A DNA stretch of 64,000 nt from Methylobacterium aquaticum (GCF_016804325.1 NZ_CP043627.1:5377001-5441000); one strand, 5' to 3'. Shown: positions 9,462-18,482, numbered from the stretch's first letter. Notes: a model not told the origin generated them from the letters alone. Numbers and translations: made by a program.

Positions 9462-9935
9462 ATGCTCACACGTCTCCTCACCGTCCTCGTGCTTCTCGGC
9501 CTCTCCTGCACCGCCGAGCTCCACGCGCAGCCCATGACCCGCAACGTGCTCAAGGGCACCTGCGAGAAGCTCGTCGTCGCCGGCAAGGACGTCAGCCCGA
9601 CCTGCGGCGAGAGCATCGTCAACACGGTCCAGGGCCGGCGCACCTCGTTCGACTTCACCTCGAGCGACGGCACGACGGTCAGCTTCAGCGGCACCGGCAT
9701 GCCGCAGGACCGCCAGGAGGAGGTCGGGGTCGACGCGCTCCAGCCGGTCAGCGCCGTGATCCTCTCGGTGAAGGCGACCGATGGCGGCATCACCCGCGAC
9801 ACCCTGATGACCGTCGGCTCCTGCCGCTTCCCGCAGGCAGGCCCGGGCCGCTCCACCGTCGCCTGCGCGGCCGACACCCAGCGCGGCCGCTTCGAGGGGA
9901 CGTTCACGACGACGAGCGAGGCGGCGGGGAAGTAG
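9462..9935 (+). CDS. Small exported protein of unknown function
   Basis: A 157-residue protein with a clear Sec signal peptide (about residues 1-22, hydrophobic LLTVLVLLGL core, cleavage near LHA-QP). The mature part has four cysteines that could form disulfides (in GTCEKL, TCGES, GSCRF and VACAAD) and is rich in Thr/Ser, suggesting a periplasmic beta-type domain. I do not recognise the family. It follows the amine oxidase gene after 41 bp. A long overlapping frame begins much further upstream, but the signal peptide fixes the ATG at 9462 as the real start. Confidence 0.65.
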   Translation: MLTRLLTVLVLLGLSCTAELHAQPMTRNVLKGTCEKLVVAGKDVSPTCGESIVNTVQGRRTSFDFTSSDGTTVSFSGTGMPQDRQEEVGVDALQPVSAVILSVKATDGGITRDTLMTVGSCRFPQAGPGRSTVACAADTQRGRFEGTFTTTSEAAGK

Positions 9936-9997
9936 TGGCCGTCATGATCAGGCGCTGCGAGGCGGGATGACGCCTTGCCCCGCGACCGGGTGTATCA

Positions 9998-10480
9998 GAG
10001 CCTGTTTGGTTGGGATGCTCATTCCCACTCGCGACCTCATCCTGAGGTGTTAGTCCATCGAAGATGGACTGACCTCGAAGGAGGCCTTCAGGGATCGTAG
10101 CGGCTTCTGGAGCCCTCCTTCGAGGGCAGTCGGTTTTCGATCGACCAAGAGCCTGTTTGAGCAGAGTGATTTGACAAAAGCTGAGAAGAATTAGGAGGTA
10201 TCCTGCCCTTCCACCTCATCCTGAGGTGCGGAGCGATCGCAGATCGTGTAGCCTTGAAGGAGGTCTCCAGAAGTCTCGGTGATCCCTGGAGCCCTCCTTC
10301 AAGGTCAGCCGATTTTCAATCGGCTAACACCTCAGGATGAGGTGAGAGGGTAGGATGATCCCGCTTTCCTAGAGTCTTGAGTAGAAATCCTGCTCAAGAA
10401 TGCTCTAACATCTCAGGATGAGGTCGCGAGCGGGATAAAAGAATTTTTCACGATGCCGCCTTGGCAAGCCAAACAAACTC
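9998..10480. repeat. Nested palindromic element with AGCCTGTTTGG-type ends (MITE-like), copy 1
   Basis: The outer ends are inverted: GAGCCTGTTTGG (9998-10009) against CCAAACAAACTC (10469-10480). Inside them, GCGACCTCATCCTGAGGTGT (10031-10050) mirrors ATCTCAGGATGAGGTCGCGA (10410-10429). A complete inner palindrome (10212-10344) runs from CACCTCATCCTGAGGTG to CACCTCAGGATGAGGTG, with a second stem CTTGAAGGAGG/CCTCCTTCAAG. A further GAGCCTGTTTGA lies at 10149-10160. No transposase is encoded. The right end abuts the stop codon of the hybrid kinase gene. A related element lies at 13200-13549. Confidence 0.75.
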
Positions 10481-12865
10481 TCAAGGCGCGATCATCTCGC
10501 GGATGCGCGCCGCCAGGGCCTCGACCGCGAAGGGCTTCGTCAGGACGGCCATGCCGGGTTCGAGCTGCCGGTCGCCGAGCAGGGTGGTCTCGGCGAAGCC
10601 GGTGATGAAGAGGACCTTCAGGTCCGGCCGGCCGACCCGGGCGGCGTCCGCCATCTGGCGCCCGTTCATGCCGCCGGGCAGGCCGACATCGGTCACCAGC
10701 AGGTCCACCCGCGCGTCAGACTGGAGCACCCTCAAGCCCCCGGCCCCGTCCGCGGCCTCGATGGCGGTATAGCCGAGGTCGTTCAGGACGTCCGCCACGA
10801 GCATGCGCACGGTCGGCTCGTCATCCACCACCAGCACGGTCTCGCCCGCCTCCGCCTGGGGCAGCGGACGCTTTCCCGTGTCGGGCCCGTCCGCTTCCGC
10901 CTCGCCCCGGTGCCGCGGCAGGTAGAGGCAGACGGTCGTGCCGGCGCCGACCTCGGAGGTGATCCGCACCTGCCCGCCGGACTGCTTGGCGAAGCCGTAG
11001 ATCATCGACAGGCCCAAGCCCGTACCCTCGCCCATCGGCTTCGTCGTGAAGAACGGGTCGAAGGCCCGGGCGACGATCTCCGGCGGCATGCCGGTGCCGG
11101 TATCGGTCACGCACAGCGACAGGTATTGCCCCTCCGGCATGTCCTGCGCCTCGGCCTGCCGGCGGTCGATCCAGCGGTTCTCCGTCTCGATGACGATCCG
11201 GCCGCCCTCCGGCATCGCATCCCGGGCGTTGATGCACAGGTTCAGGAGCGAGTTCTCGAGCTGCGAGGGATCGACGAGCGCAGGCCAGAGGTCGTCCGCC
11301 CCCCGGTGCCGCAGGTCGATCCCCGGGCCGACGGTGCGCTGGATCAGGTCGAGCATCCCGTCCACCAGCCGGTTCACGTCGGTGGCCTTGGGCGCCAGGG
11401 TCTGGCGGCGCGAGAAGGCGAGGAGGCGGTGGGTCAGCGCCGCCGCCCGCCTCGCGGCGCCTTGGGCGGCGGCGATGTATTTCGCGACGTCCTTCGACCG
11501 GCCCTGGCCGATGCGGGTCTCGATCAGCTCCAGCGCGCCGGAGATGCCGGCGAGCAGGTTGTTGAAGTCGTGCGCCAGCCCGCCGGTGAGCTGGCCCACC
11601 GCCTCCATCTTCTGCGACTGGCGCAGGACCTCCTCCATGCGGGCGCGTTCCTCGCCGGCCTGCCGCAGCCGGTCGGCCGTCTCGCGCAGGTCGCGGGTCC
11701 GATCCTCGACCCGGGCTTCGAGCGAGGCGTTGAGCCGCCGGATCTCGTCCTGGATGCGGCGCTGCCGGAACGCCGCGAAGCCCAGAAGGGCGGTGGCGAG
11801 GAGGCCGCCGCCGCCGACGAGGGCGATCTCCGGCAGGGCCGAGGCGCGCTGCGGCGACAGGCGCTGCTCGAACTGCACGGTCCAGGTGCGGCCGCCCAGT
11901 TCGATCGTCGCCTCGCGGGTGAGGCGGCCGGCCACCGCCTCCGGGCTCCGCGGGGATCGGTGCAGCAGCGTCGCCGGGCCGGGCGCCCCGTCGTAGATGG
12001 CGAAGGCGGCGTCGTCCTCGGCCTTGGCCGACACGATGCTGTTGAACAGGTCGTCGGCCCGGAACGCCCCGAAGACGAAGCCCAGGTAGCGCCGCCGCCG
12101 CTCGGCGAGTTCCGCCGGCACGGCCCCGCCGGCATAGACCGGCATGGCGACGAGGAAGCCGGCCTGCTTGTTGGCGTCGATCTCCTGCACGAGCTGGATC
12201 CGGGCCGAGGCGGCCGGATGGCCGGTGTCGCGCGCCCGCTCGACCATGTCGCGCCGGACGGGATCGGACATCACGTCGTAGCCGATCGCCGCCTGGTTGC
12301 GGGCGTTCGGCGGCTCGGCGAACAGGATCGCGCTGAGCATCGGGTTGTCGCTCGGCGGGCGCACGCGGAAACCCGGTACGCCCAGGGCCTCGGCCCTGGC
12401 GGCGAAACGCTCGCGCTCGGCGGCCGGGATGGCCGGGGTGAAGCCGAAGCCGAGGACGCCGGGATACAGGGTCTGGAACTCGATCCGCTGCACGTAGGCC
12501 CGGAACTGCGCCAGCGTGACGGTGTCGTCGTTGGCCGCGAACAGGCCGGCGCCGCCGCGCAGGAGGGCGGTGTAGGTGCGGAACTGGTCCTCGATCGTGC
12601 GCAGCTCGATGTCGGTGGCGTGGAGGAAGGTCAGCCGGTCGCGCAGCTCCCCCGCCCGCCAGATCAGGGCGGTGCTGAAGGCCGTCGCGATGAGGCCCAC
12701 GGCCAGGATCGCGTGCGGGATCCAGCGCGACGCCCGCGATGACGAAGGGATCGGGGGGGCGGCCGTTTCGACCTCGCCCTGTGGGGGGGACGCTGGATGC
12801 ACGCGGGAAGCCGGTCGGATGAAGCGATTCGTCGTAACGGAAGGGTGGGTGTCGGGCGAGCCCAT
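10481..12865 (-). CDS. CHASE-domain hybrid histidine kinase / response receiver
   Basis: A membrane sensor kinase of about 794 residues. One transmembrane helix lies near 49-69 and a periplasmic CHASE domain follows, with GVLGFGFTPAIP, RPPSDNPM and the P-A-S-ARIQLVQE region. A second transmembrane helix precedes a coiled coil and the HisKA phosphoacceptor GGLAHDFNN (His432). The ATPase domain has GTGLGLSM, and a C-terminal receiver contains LLVTDVGLPGG and the TKPF lysine. The ligand is unknown; CHASE domains bind small molecules such as cytokinin-like compounds in other systems. The start is uncertain: ATG at 12865 or GTG at 12928, neither with a clear ribosome site. It is flanked on both sides by palindromic elements and has no cognate regulator nearby. 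Confidence 0.9.
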   Translation of the reverse strand: MGSPDTHPSVTTNRFIRPASRVHPASPPQGEVETAAPPIPSSSRASRWIPHAILAVGLIATAFSTALIWRAGELRDRLTFLHATDIELRTIEDQFRTYTALLRGGAGLFAANDDTVTLAQFRAYVQRIEFQTLYPGVLGFGFTPAIPAAERERFAARAEALGVPGFRVRPPSDNPMLSAILFAEPPNARNQAAIGYDVMSDPVRRDMVERARDTGHPAASARIQLVQEIDANKQAGFLVAMPVYAGGAVPAELAERRRRYLGFVFGAFRADDLFNSIVSAKAEDDAAFAIYDGAPGPATLLHRSPRSPEAVAGRLTREATIELGGRTWTVQFEQRLSPQRASALPEIALVGGGGLLATALLGFAAFRQRRIQDEIRRLNASLEARVEDRTRDLRETADRLRQAGEERARMEEVLRQSQKMEAVGQLTGGLAHDFNNLLAGISGALELIETRIGQGRSKDVAKYIAAAQGAARRAAALTHRLLAFSRRQTLAPKATDVNRLVDGMLDLIQRTVGPGIDLRHRGADDLWPALVDPSQLENSLLNLCINARDAMPEGGRIVIETENRWIDRRQAEAQDMPEGQYLSLCVTDTGTGMPPEIVARAFDPFFTTKPMGEGTGLGLSMIYGFAKQSGGQVRITSEVGAGTTVCLYLPRHRGEAEADGPDTGKRPLPQAEAGETVLVVDDEPTVRMLVADVLNDLGYTAIEAADGAGGLRVLQSDARVDLLVTDVGLPGGMNGRQMADAARVGRPDLKVLFITGFAETTLLGDRQLEPGMAVLTKPFAVEALAARIREMIAP

Positions 12866-13199
12866 GATGGCGTCACAGCACCGGTTCACGCGATTCGGAG
12901 ACCGATGGTGGACGGCGAGCCGTCCCACGATTCGCCGGGCCGGTCTTCACGGCGCGCGGCATGCCATTGCCGCGTCGCAGGCGCTCGAACTGTTGCCGGC
13001 CGCATCGTAGCAAGGTCATCTCAAGGATGGCTCCCGGATCAGCGGCCCTCAACTCGAAGCTCTGCCGTTCCGTTCCGAGCCTCGCCCCGCGATGGTTGCG
13101 GGTTCCTTACGGCATCCGGGTGCGGGGTGGAGGACCGTCAGCGCCTGCGGTTCACGATAGAGCGTTCCGGCTCCCTCGCCATACTGTGTTGCCTGTAAT

Positions 13200-13549
13200 C
13201 TCGGAGCCTGTTTGAGTGTCTCGACGGATTTCTGAGAGCCTGTTTGACTGACTCAAGCACTTGCTCCCACACACGACCTCATCCTGAGGTGTCAGTCGAT
13301 TGAAAATCGACTGACCTCGAAGGAGGGCTCCAGGGATCGCGAAGACTTCTGGAGCTCTCCTTCGAGGCTCCTTTCAGTCGCACCTCAGGATGAGGTCGCG
13401 AGAGGGATGGAAAAAGGTCGTTGCAGCTGAATTTTCGCAAGTCAAACAGGCTCTGACAACCTCCTCGTCATTCCGGGCTCCGCGTTCGCAGCCCCGGAAT
13501 GACGAGGAGGGTTCGGGATCTGTAGAGGGCAGTTCAGACAGGCTCCGAG
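13200..13549. repeat. Nested palindromic element with AGAGCCTGTTTGAC ends (MITE-like), copy 2
   Basis: A perfect 14-bp inverted repeat AGAGCCTGTTTGAC (13235-13248) / GTCAAACAGGCTCT (13441-13454) bounds a 220-bp unit. The unit contains ACGACCTCATCCTGAGGTGT (13273-13292), its mirror CACCTCAGGATGAGGTCG (13381-13398) and an inner CCTCGAAGGAGG/CCTTCGAGG stem. An outer pair, CTCGGAGCCTGTTT (13200-13213) and AGACAGGCTCCGAG (13536-13549), encloses this unit plus a short copy of the CATTCCGG palindrome (13462-13509). It occupies most of the 12.9-13.76 kb gap, which otherwise holds no recognisable gene. Confidence 0.78.
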
Positions 13550-13703
13550 GCTGAGGTCGTCGGTACGACTTCGTGTCGACCGGATCGACCCGGCGCGAGG
13601 AGCGAGAGCGCGCAGTGAGCGAACAGGTCGCCGCTGTGGCTCATCGATCCACCGACCGCGTCGGTGTCCCTCATCTGAACCGTCCGCATGAGACGGGCTT
13701 TCG

Positions 13704-13733
13704 CTATCGTGACGTCATGCGGTCACGGTAGCG
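13704..13733 (-). terminator. Hairpin downstream of tex
   Basis: GCTATCGTGAC (13704-13714) pairs with GTCACGGTAGC (13723-13733) around an 8-base loop, with one mismatch or wobble. It sits 31 bp past the tex stop on the minus strand. There is no T-run, so factor-independent termination is doubtful. Confidence 0.3.
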
Positions 13734-13763
13734 ATCGCCTGCCCTCGATTCAACGAACCCCCG

Positions 13764-16088
13764 TCAGCGCCGCGACCCGCGATCCAGCCCCGCCTTGCGC
13801 AGCGCATCCGCCAGCGCACCACCCCCCGCCGGCTCCTCGCGGCGGGCTTGCGGGCGCGGGGCGTCGCGGCGGGGCGCGTCGCGGTTCTGGCCGCCCTGCT
13901 CCCGCGGCGGACGGGCGCCGACCTCGTCGTCGAGGCGCAGGGTCAGCGAGATGCGCTTGCGCGGCACATCCACCTCCAAGACCTTCGCCCGCACCACGTC
14001 GCCGGGCTTCACCACCGCCCGGGGATCCTTCACGAAGGTCTTGGACAGGGCCGAGATGTGGACGAGCCCGTCCTGGTGGACGCCGACATCCACGAAGGCG
14101 CCGAAGGCCGCGACGTTGGTCACCACACCCTCCAGCACCATGCCGGGCTTGAGGTCGCCGATCTTCTCGACGCCGTCCTGGAAGGTCGCGGTCTTGAAGG
14201 TCGGGCGCGGGTCGCGGCCGGGCTTTTCCAGTTCGGCGATGATGTCGGTGACGGTCGGCAGGCCGAAGGTCTCGTCGGTGAAGGTTTTGGGGTTCAGGCC
14301 CTTGAGCACCGCCCCGTTGCCGATCACCGCCTTGATGTCGCTTTTCGTCGCCTGGAGGATGCGGCGCACCACCGGATAGGCCTCCGGGTGGACGCCGGAC
14401 GCGTCGAGCGGATCGTCGCCGTTCTGGATCCGCAAAAAGCCCGCCGACAATTCGAACGCCTTGGGGCCCAGCCCCGCGACCTTCTTCAGCCCCGAGCGGC
14501 TGCGGAACGGCCCGTTGCTGTCGCGGTGGCTGACGATGTTCTGGGCCACCCGCTCGCTGAGGCCCGAGACCCGGGCCAGCAGCGGGCCCGACGCCGTGTT
14601 GACGTCGACCCCGACGCCGTTCACGCAATCCTCCACCACCGCGTCCAGCGAGCGCGACAGCTTCCCCTCCGCCAGATCGTGCTGGTACTGGCCGACGCCG
14701 ATCGCCTTCGGCTCGATCTTGACCAGTTCCGCGAGCGGGTCCTGCAAGCGCCGGGCGATCGAGACCGCGCCGCGCAGCGACACGTCGAGCCCGGGCAGTT
14801 CCGCGCTGGCATAGGCCGAGGCCGAGTAGACCGAGGCGCCGGCCTCCGACACCATCACCTTGGTGAGCTTCAGCTCCGGCTGCTTGGCGATCAGCTCGGC
14901 GGCGAGCTTGTCGGTCTCCCGCGAGGCGGTGCCGTTGCCGATGGCGACGAGGTCCACCCCATGGGCCCGGCACAGCCTGGCCAGCGTCATCAGCGCGCCG
15001 TTCCAGTCGCGCCGGGGCTCGTGCGGGTAGATCGTGTCCGTCGCCACCACCTTGCCGGTAGCGTCCACCACCGCGACCTTCACGCCGGTGCGGTAGCCCG
15101 GATCGAGGCCGAGCGTCGGGCGGGCGCCGGCGGGGGCGGCGAGCAGCAGGTCGCGCAGGTTGCCGGCAAAGACCCGCACACCTTCCGTCTCCGCCGCGTC
15201 CCAGAGGCGCGCGCGCAGGTCGAGCTCGATCGAGAGCTTCAGCTTGGTGCGCCAGGCCCAGCGCACCGCGTCCATCAGCCAGCGGTCGCCGGGCCGGCCG
15301 CGATCCTGGATGCCGGCCGAGAGGGCGATGCGGCCGTCATAGAGGCTCTGCGCATCGACCCCCTCCGGCGCCTCGTCGAGGCGCAGGTCCAGGATCTCCT
15401 CCTTCTCGCCGCGGAAGAGCGCGAGCACCCGGTGCGAGGGGAGGCGGGTCAGGGGCTCGGAGAAATCGAAATAGTCCGAGAACTTGGCGCCGTCCTGCGC
15501 TTTGCCCTCGCGGACCTTGGAAACGAGCCTGCCGCGGGTCCAGAACGCCTCGCGCAGGTGCCCGAGCAATTCGGCATTCTCGGAAAACCGCTCGACCAGG
15601 ATGGCGCGGGCGCCCTCCAAAGCGGCTTCCGGCGTCGCCACGCCCTTGGCCTCGTCGACGAAGGGGGAGGCTGCCTGAAGCGGCACCTGATCGGGGCGCG
15701 AGAGCAGAGCCTCGGCGAGCGGCCCGAGACCGGCCTCGCGGGCGATCTGCGCCTTGGTGCGGCGCTTCGGCTTGAACGGCAGGTAGAGGTCTTCGAGCCG
15801 CGCCTTGGTGTCGGCGGCGAGGAACTGCCCCTTCAGGGCATCGTCGAGCTTGCCCTGGGACTGTACGCTCTCGAGGATCGCGGCGCGCCGGGCCTCGAGT
15901 TCGCGCAGGTAGCGCAGGCGCTCCTCCAGGGTGCGGAGCTGCGCGTCGTCGAGGGTGCCGGTCACCTCCTTGCGGTAGCGGGCGATGAACGGCACCGTCG
16001 AGCCGCCGTCGAGCAGGTCCACCGCCGCCTTGACCTGCCATTCCTGCGCGCCGAGTTCGGTGGCGATGCGCTGGGTGATGCTGGACAT
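13764..16088 (-). CDS. tex: Tex-family RNA-binding transcription accessory protein
   Basis: 774 residues, the expected length for Tex. The N-terminal helical region starts with the [10 protein letters not shown] motif near residue 33. A YqgF-like RNase H fold follows ([17 protein letters not shown]). Next come helix-hairpin-helix repeats ([14 protein letters not shown] and [18 protein letters not shown]) and a C-terminal S1 RNA-binding domain ([19 protein letters not shown], then LVHIS). The tail is Arg/Pro/Gln-rich and disordered. Tex associates with RNA polymerase and nucleic acid and influences transcription in other bacteria. It is probably monocistronic; 72 bp separate it from the next leftward gene upstream. 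Confidence 0.96.
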   Translation of the reverse strand: MSSITQRIATELGAQEWQVKAAVDLLDGGSTVPFIARYRKEVTGTLDDAQLRTLEERLRYLRELEARRAAILESVQSQGKLDDALKGQFLAADTKARLEDLYLPFKPKRRTKAQIAREAGLGPLAEALLSRPDQVPLQAASPFVDEAKGVATPEAALEGARAILVERFSENAELLGHLREAFWTRGRLVSKVREGKAQDGAKFSDYFDFSEPLTRLPSHRVLALFRGEKEEILDLRLDEAPEGVDAQSLYDGRIALSAGIQDRGRPGDRWLMDAVRWAWRTKLKLSIELDLRARLWDAAETEGVRVFAGNLRDLLLAAPAGARPTLGLDPGYRTGVKVAVVDATGKVVATDTIYPHEPRRDWNGALMTLARLCRAHGVDLVAIGNGTASRETDKLAAELIAKQPELKLTKVMVSEAGASVYSASAYASAELPGLDVSLRGAVSIARRLQDPLAELVKIEPKAIGVGQYQHDLAEGKLSRSLDAVVEDCVNGVGVDVNTASGPLLARVSGLSERVAQNIVSHRDSNGPFRSRSGLKKVAGLGPKAFELSAGFLRIQNGDDPLDASGVHPEAYPVVRRILQATKSDIKAVIGNGAVLKGLNPKTFTDETFGLPTVTDIIAELEKPGRDPRPTFKTATFQDGVEKIGDLKPGMVLEGVVTNVAAFGAFVDVGVHQDGLVHISALSKTFVKDPRAVVKPGDVVRAKVLEVDVPRKRISLTLRLDDEVGARPPREQGGQNRDAPRRDAPRPQARREEPAGGGALADALRKAGLDRGSRR

Positions 16089-16160
16089 GACGACTCCGCG
16101 ATTCCGGGGCGACGGGGAGGCGTGTCCTTAGAGGGCTTGGGGGCGAGTTGGAAGGGTGGA

Positions 16161-16589
16161 TCAGGCGGGTGGAGCGCCGGTCGACTCCTCGGTCCGGGCA
16201 TGGCGGTGACCGGAGCATGCCTCGCGCTCCGCACGGGTGAAGAGGGCGCAGGTGGTGACGTGGGTCAGCGCCACGACGGGGATGCCGAGGAGGACGACGA
16301 GGACGATCGTGTCGTCGCCACCCGGCAGGCGCCACAGGGGCACCCCGTCGAGGAGGGCGAGGACCAGGCCGACCTGGGCGCCGAGTTGCCAGTTCAGGCG
16401 ATGACCGGTCGAGACGCGCCGCTCGACGGGCGGCAGCGTGAGGACCACGATCATCGCGGACCAGGCGATCAACCCGGCCGCCAACGGGACGACGGCCGGG
16501 GCCAGGGAGCCGCCGAGCGCCGCGTGGACGAGCCTGTAGAGGATGGCGGAGGCGAGGCCTGCCGCGAGCAGCACGAGAAACCGGGGCAT
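16161..16589 (-). CDS. Small four-helix membrane protein of unknown function
   Basis: A 142-residue protein with four predicted hydrophobic segments (about 4-20, 32-50, 70-85 and 95-115) and a charged His/Arg-rich C-terminus. It contains two adjacent Thr then Cys (VTTCALF) in the last helix. I do not recognise a family. The ATG at 16589 has GGAGG six bases upstream on the minus strand; the frame extends further but into the palindromic repeat. It lies between tex and a repeat element and could be transcribed with tex, since it is upstream on the same strand. Confidence 0.6.
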   Translation of the reverse strand: MPRFLVLLAAGLASAILYRLVHAALGGSLAPAVVPLAAGLIAWSAMIVVLTLPPVERRVSTGHRLNWQLGAQVGLVLALLDGVPLWRLPGGDDTIVLVVLLGIPVVALTHVTTCALFTRAEREACSGHRHARTEESTGAPPA

Positions 16590-16660
16590 GGCGTCCTCCC
16601 GTCGAGGATCGATCGATCCTCTCTGAAGCTCTTCGACTTTCCCGACAGTCTTGACACCCA

Positions 16661-16846
16661 CTCCGTCATTCCGGGGCCGCGCAGCGGAGCCCGGAATCCA
16701 GAGCCGCCGACGATTCAGAAAAAGGCGGATCGCATTCCGCTTTATCCTGCGCGACCTGCGTGTCTGGATTCCGGGCTCCGCTTTCGCGGCCCCGGAATGA
16801 CGCGGAGGGTGTCGGATCTGGAGAGTTCGATCGAACAGGCTCCGGA
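16661..16846. repeat. Palindromic intergenic repeat, CATTCCGGGGCCGCG family, copy 2
   Basis: The left arm (16661-16700) reads CTCCGTCATTCCGGGGCC, then GCGGAGCCCGGAATCCAG. The right arm (16763-16807) is the mirror, ending CCGGAATGACGCGGAG. The flank beyond the right arm (GAGGGTGTCGGATCTGGAGA, then AACAGGCTCCGG at 16834-16845) resembles the sequence right of the short copy at 13462-13509. The two therefore share a larger unit ending in the AACAGGCTCCG terminus. It lies between the small membrane protein and the DMT exporter. Confidence 0.83.
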
Positions 16847-16925
16847 CGATATCATTGTGGCCCGATGCCTCTAGGTCAAGCCAGGCTCATGTCATGCCCG
16901 CTCAAGAAATGAATTGAAACGAAAA

Positions 16926-16953
16926 CGGGCGGCCGACTCGCGTCGGCCGCCCG
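16926..16953 (-). terminator. Intrinsic terminator of the DMT exporter gene
   Basis: CGGGCGGCCGAC (16926-16937) pairs perfectly with GTCGGCCGCCCG (16942-16953) around a 4-base loop. On the minus strand it is followed by TTTTCGTTTC. It lies 37 bp past the stop at 16991, a textbook rho-independent terminator. Confidence 0.88.
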
Positions 16954-16990
16954 TGATCATGAATGAGAGGTCGAGCGCGGAGACCGTCCC

Positions 16991-17971
16991 TCAGCGCACC
17001 CCACCCGCCGGCAGCACCCCGGTCGGGGCCGGAACCCGGCGCATCCGCTCGCGGTGGGCGGTGTAGAGGCCGCTGCCGCAGATCACCAGGACGCCCAGCC
17101 CCATCACGGCGTCCGGCACGGTGCCGAAGAACAGGAAGCCGAGGAGGCCGGCCCAGATGATCTGGCTGTAGGAGAACGGCACCAGGGTCGAGGCAGGGGC
17201 GTGGCGGTAGGCGATGGTGACGATCCAGTGCCCGGCGGTCGAGATGAAGCCGATGGCGGCGCCGATCGCGACCTGGTTGAGGTTCGGGGTCTCCCAGACG
17301 AAGGGCACGATGGCGGACAGGATCAGGAACCCGACGACGGCCGACCAGGTCATGGTGGTCTGTGGGGCGTCGTAGCCGTTGATCTTGCGGGTGACGACGA
17401 GGGCGCCGGCCCAGAACAGGGCCGAGACGATCGGCAGGAGCGCCGCGGTCTGGAACGCGCTGGTGCCCGGCCGCACGATGATGAGGACGCCCAAGAGCCC
17501 GACGAAGGCCGCGGCCCAGCGCCGGGCACCGACCTTCTCGCCGAGCACGGGGATCGACAGGGCGGTGACGAAGATCGGCGACACGAAGGCGATGGCGGTG
17601 ATCTCGGCCACCGGCAGGGAGCGCAGGCCTGCGAGGAACAGGAGGGCCGAGCCGACGAGGGCGACGCCGCGCACCACCTGCAAGCCGGGACGGGCGGAGC
17701 GGAACGGCGAGGCGCCGCGCTTCATCTGCGCCCGCACCAGGGCGGCGACCAGCATCACGGCGAGGAAGCCGGTATAGCGCAGCCACGCCACCTCGATCCC
17801 GGAGAGCTGCCCGGTGAGGTACTTGGCGGTGGCGTCGGAGCTGGACAGGAAGATGGTGGAGACCACCACCAGCACGATGCCGCGAAGCGGCTGGTCGCCG
17901 AGCAGGGCCGGCATGGCCGGGCGGGCGGACGGGGCGGCGATGGGGAGCGTCAGGGAGGCCACGGGTGTCAC
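16991..17971 (-). CDS. EamA/RhaT-family (DMT superfamily) transporter
   Basis: A 326-residue polytopic inner-membrane protein with about ten hydrophobic helices in two EamA repeats. Typical motifs include the first-helix TIFLSSSDATAKYL, an EVAWLRYTGF segment, ALFWAGALVVTRKI opening the second half, and LVPFSYSQIIWAGLLGFLFF near the end. Members export or import amino acids, metabolites or drugs, and the substrate cannot be predicted. It is a single-gene unit closed by the terminator at 16926. The upstream gap (17972-18217) contains a small hairpin near 18100-18124 and no gene I can support. Confidence 0.9.
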   Translation of the reverse strand: MTPVASLTLPIAAPSARPAMPALLGDQPLRGIVLVVVSTIFLSSSDATAKYLTGQLSGIEVAWLRYTGFLAVMLVAALVRAQMKRGASPFRSARPGLQVVRGVALVGSALLFLAGLRSLPVAEITAIAFVSPIFVTALSIPVLGEKVGARRWAAAFVGLLGVLIIVRPGTSAFQTAALLPIVSALFWAGALVVTRKINGYDAPQTTMTWSAVVGFLILSAIVPFVWETPNLNQVAIGAAIGFISTAGHWIVTIAYRHAPASTLVPFSYSQIIWAGLLGFLFFGTVPDAVMGLGVLVICGSGLYTAHRERMRRVPAPTGVLPAGGVR

Positions 17972-18217
17972 GGCGGGTGCGGAACAGGGGCTTCTTCTGT
18001 AGCACCGCCCCGGCGACCTCAGCCGTGCCGATTGCGCGTCACGGCCATGCTGCCGGATCAGCCCTAGTTAAGGCGCGCTTTACCCGATCGTGTCGGGGCG
18101 GCGGCGACTTGCGACATCGCCGCCATCATCCTGCCGCAAGCGTTACGGGTGTATCCTGAAAGACCCGTGAACGGATTTCGTCTTTCCTGGAACCGGGACC
18201 GGCCTTGCGTGTTGTTT

Positions 18218-18251
18218 CGCCCGCGCAGGGTTAAGGATCCTTGCGCGGGCG
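18218..18251. terminator. Hairpin after the cstA-ybdD operon
   Basis: CGCCCGCGCAGGG (18218-18230) pairs with CCTTGCGCGGGCG (18239-18251) around a TTAAGGAT-type loop. It sits just beyond the stop at 18259 of the leftward operon. The minus-strand tail is AAACAAC rather than T-rich, so it may stabilise the mRNA end rather than terminate alone. Confidence 0.45.
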
Positions 18252-18258
18252 AGAGGGC

Positions 18259-18477
18259 TCAGCAGCAGCGGAAGCCGCCGCGGCCGCCGACGCCGAAGCG
18301 GGCGTTCTGCCGCTCGCGGAAGAACTCCGTCGCGGTCATCGGCTGCTGGTCGGGATGGGTCTTGCGGATATGGGCGACGTAGGTGTCGTAGTTGCCCTGG
18401 CCGACCATCAGCCGCGCCCCGTCGCAGACGCAGCGCGTCAGGGTCGCCCAGCGCTCGCGCAAGGTCTCGGTGCCCAT
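18259..18477 (-). CDS. YbdD/YjiX-family small protein, CstA partner
   Basis: A 72-residue protein with the family pattern RERWATLTRCVCDGARLMVG, then YDTYVAHIRKTHPDQQPMT and the FFRERQNARFG tail. Homologues (YbdD, YjiX) are encoded immediately downstream of cstA-type transporters and are needed for transport in enterobacteria. Here the ATG at 18477 lies five bases past the cstA stop, so the two genes are co-translated. The C-terminus ends in Gly/Arg and two cysteines. It is easily missed because a longer frame reads through from cstA. Confidence rests on both sequence and context. Confidence 0.9.
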   Translation of the reverse strand: MGTETLRERWATLTRCVCDGARLMVGQGNYDTYVAHIRKTHPDQQPMTATEFFRERQNARFGVGGRGGFRCC

Positions 18478-18482
18478 CGGCT

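Noticed and set aside
10165..10205. TTGACA followed by TATCCT inside the palindromic element as a promoter
   Set aside because: The spacing is 22 bases, too long for a sigma-70-type promoter, and no gene begins just downstream on that strand.
9998..13549. CRISPR array
   Set aside because: The repeats here are few, palindromic and irregularly spaced, with no uniform direct repeat-spacer pattern and no cas genes.
13848..16874. Plus-strand open frame of about 1008 codons over tex
   Set aside because: It is antisense to tex, of shadow-frame composition, and runs on through an unrelated gene and a repeat. The minus-strand Tex domains are unambiguous.
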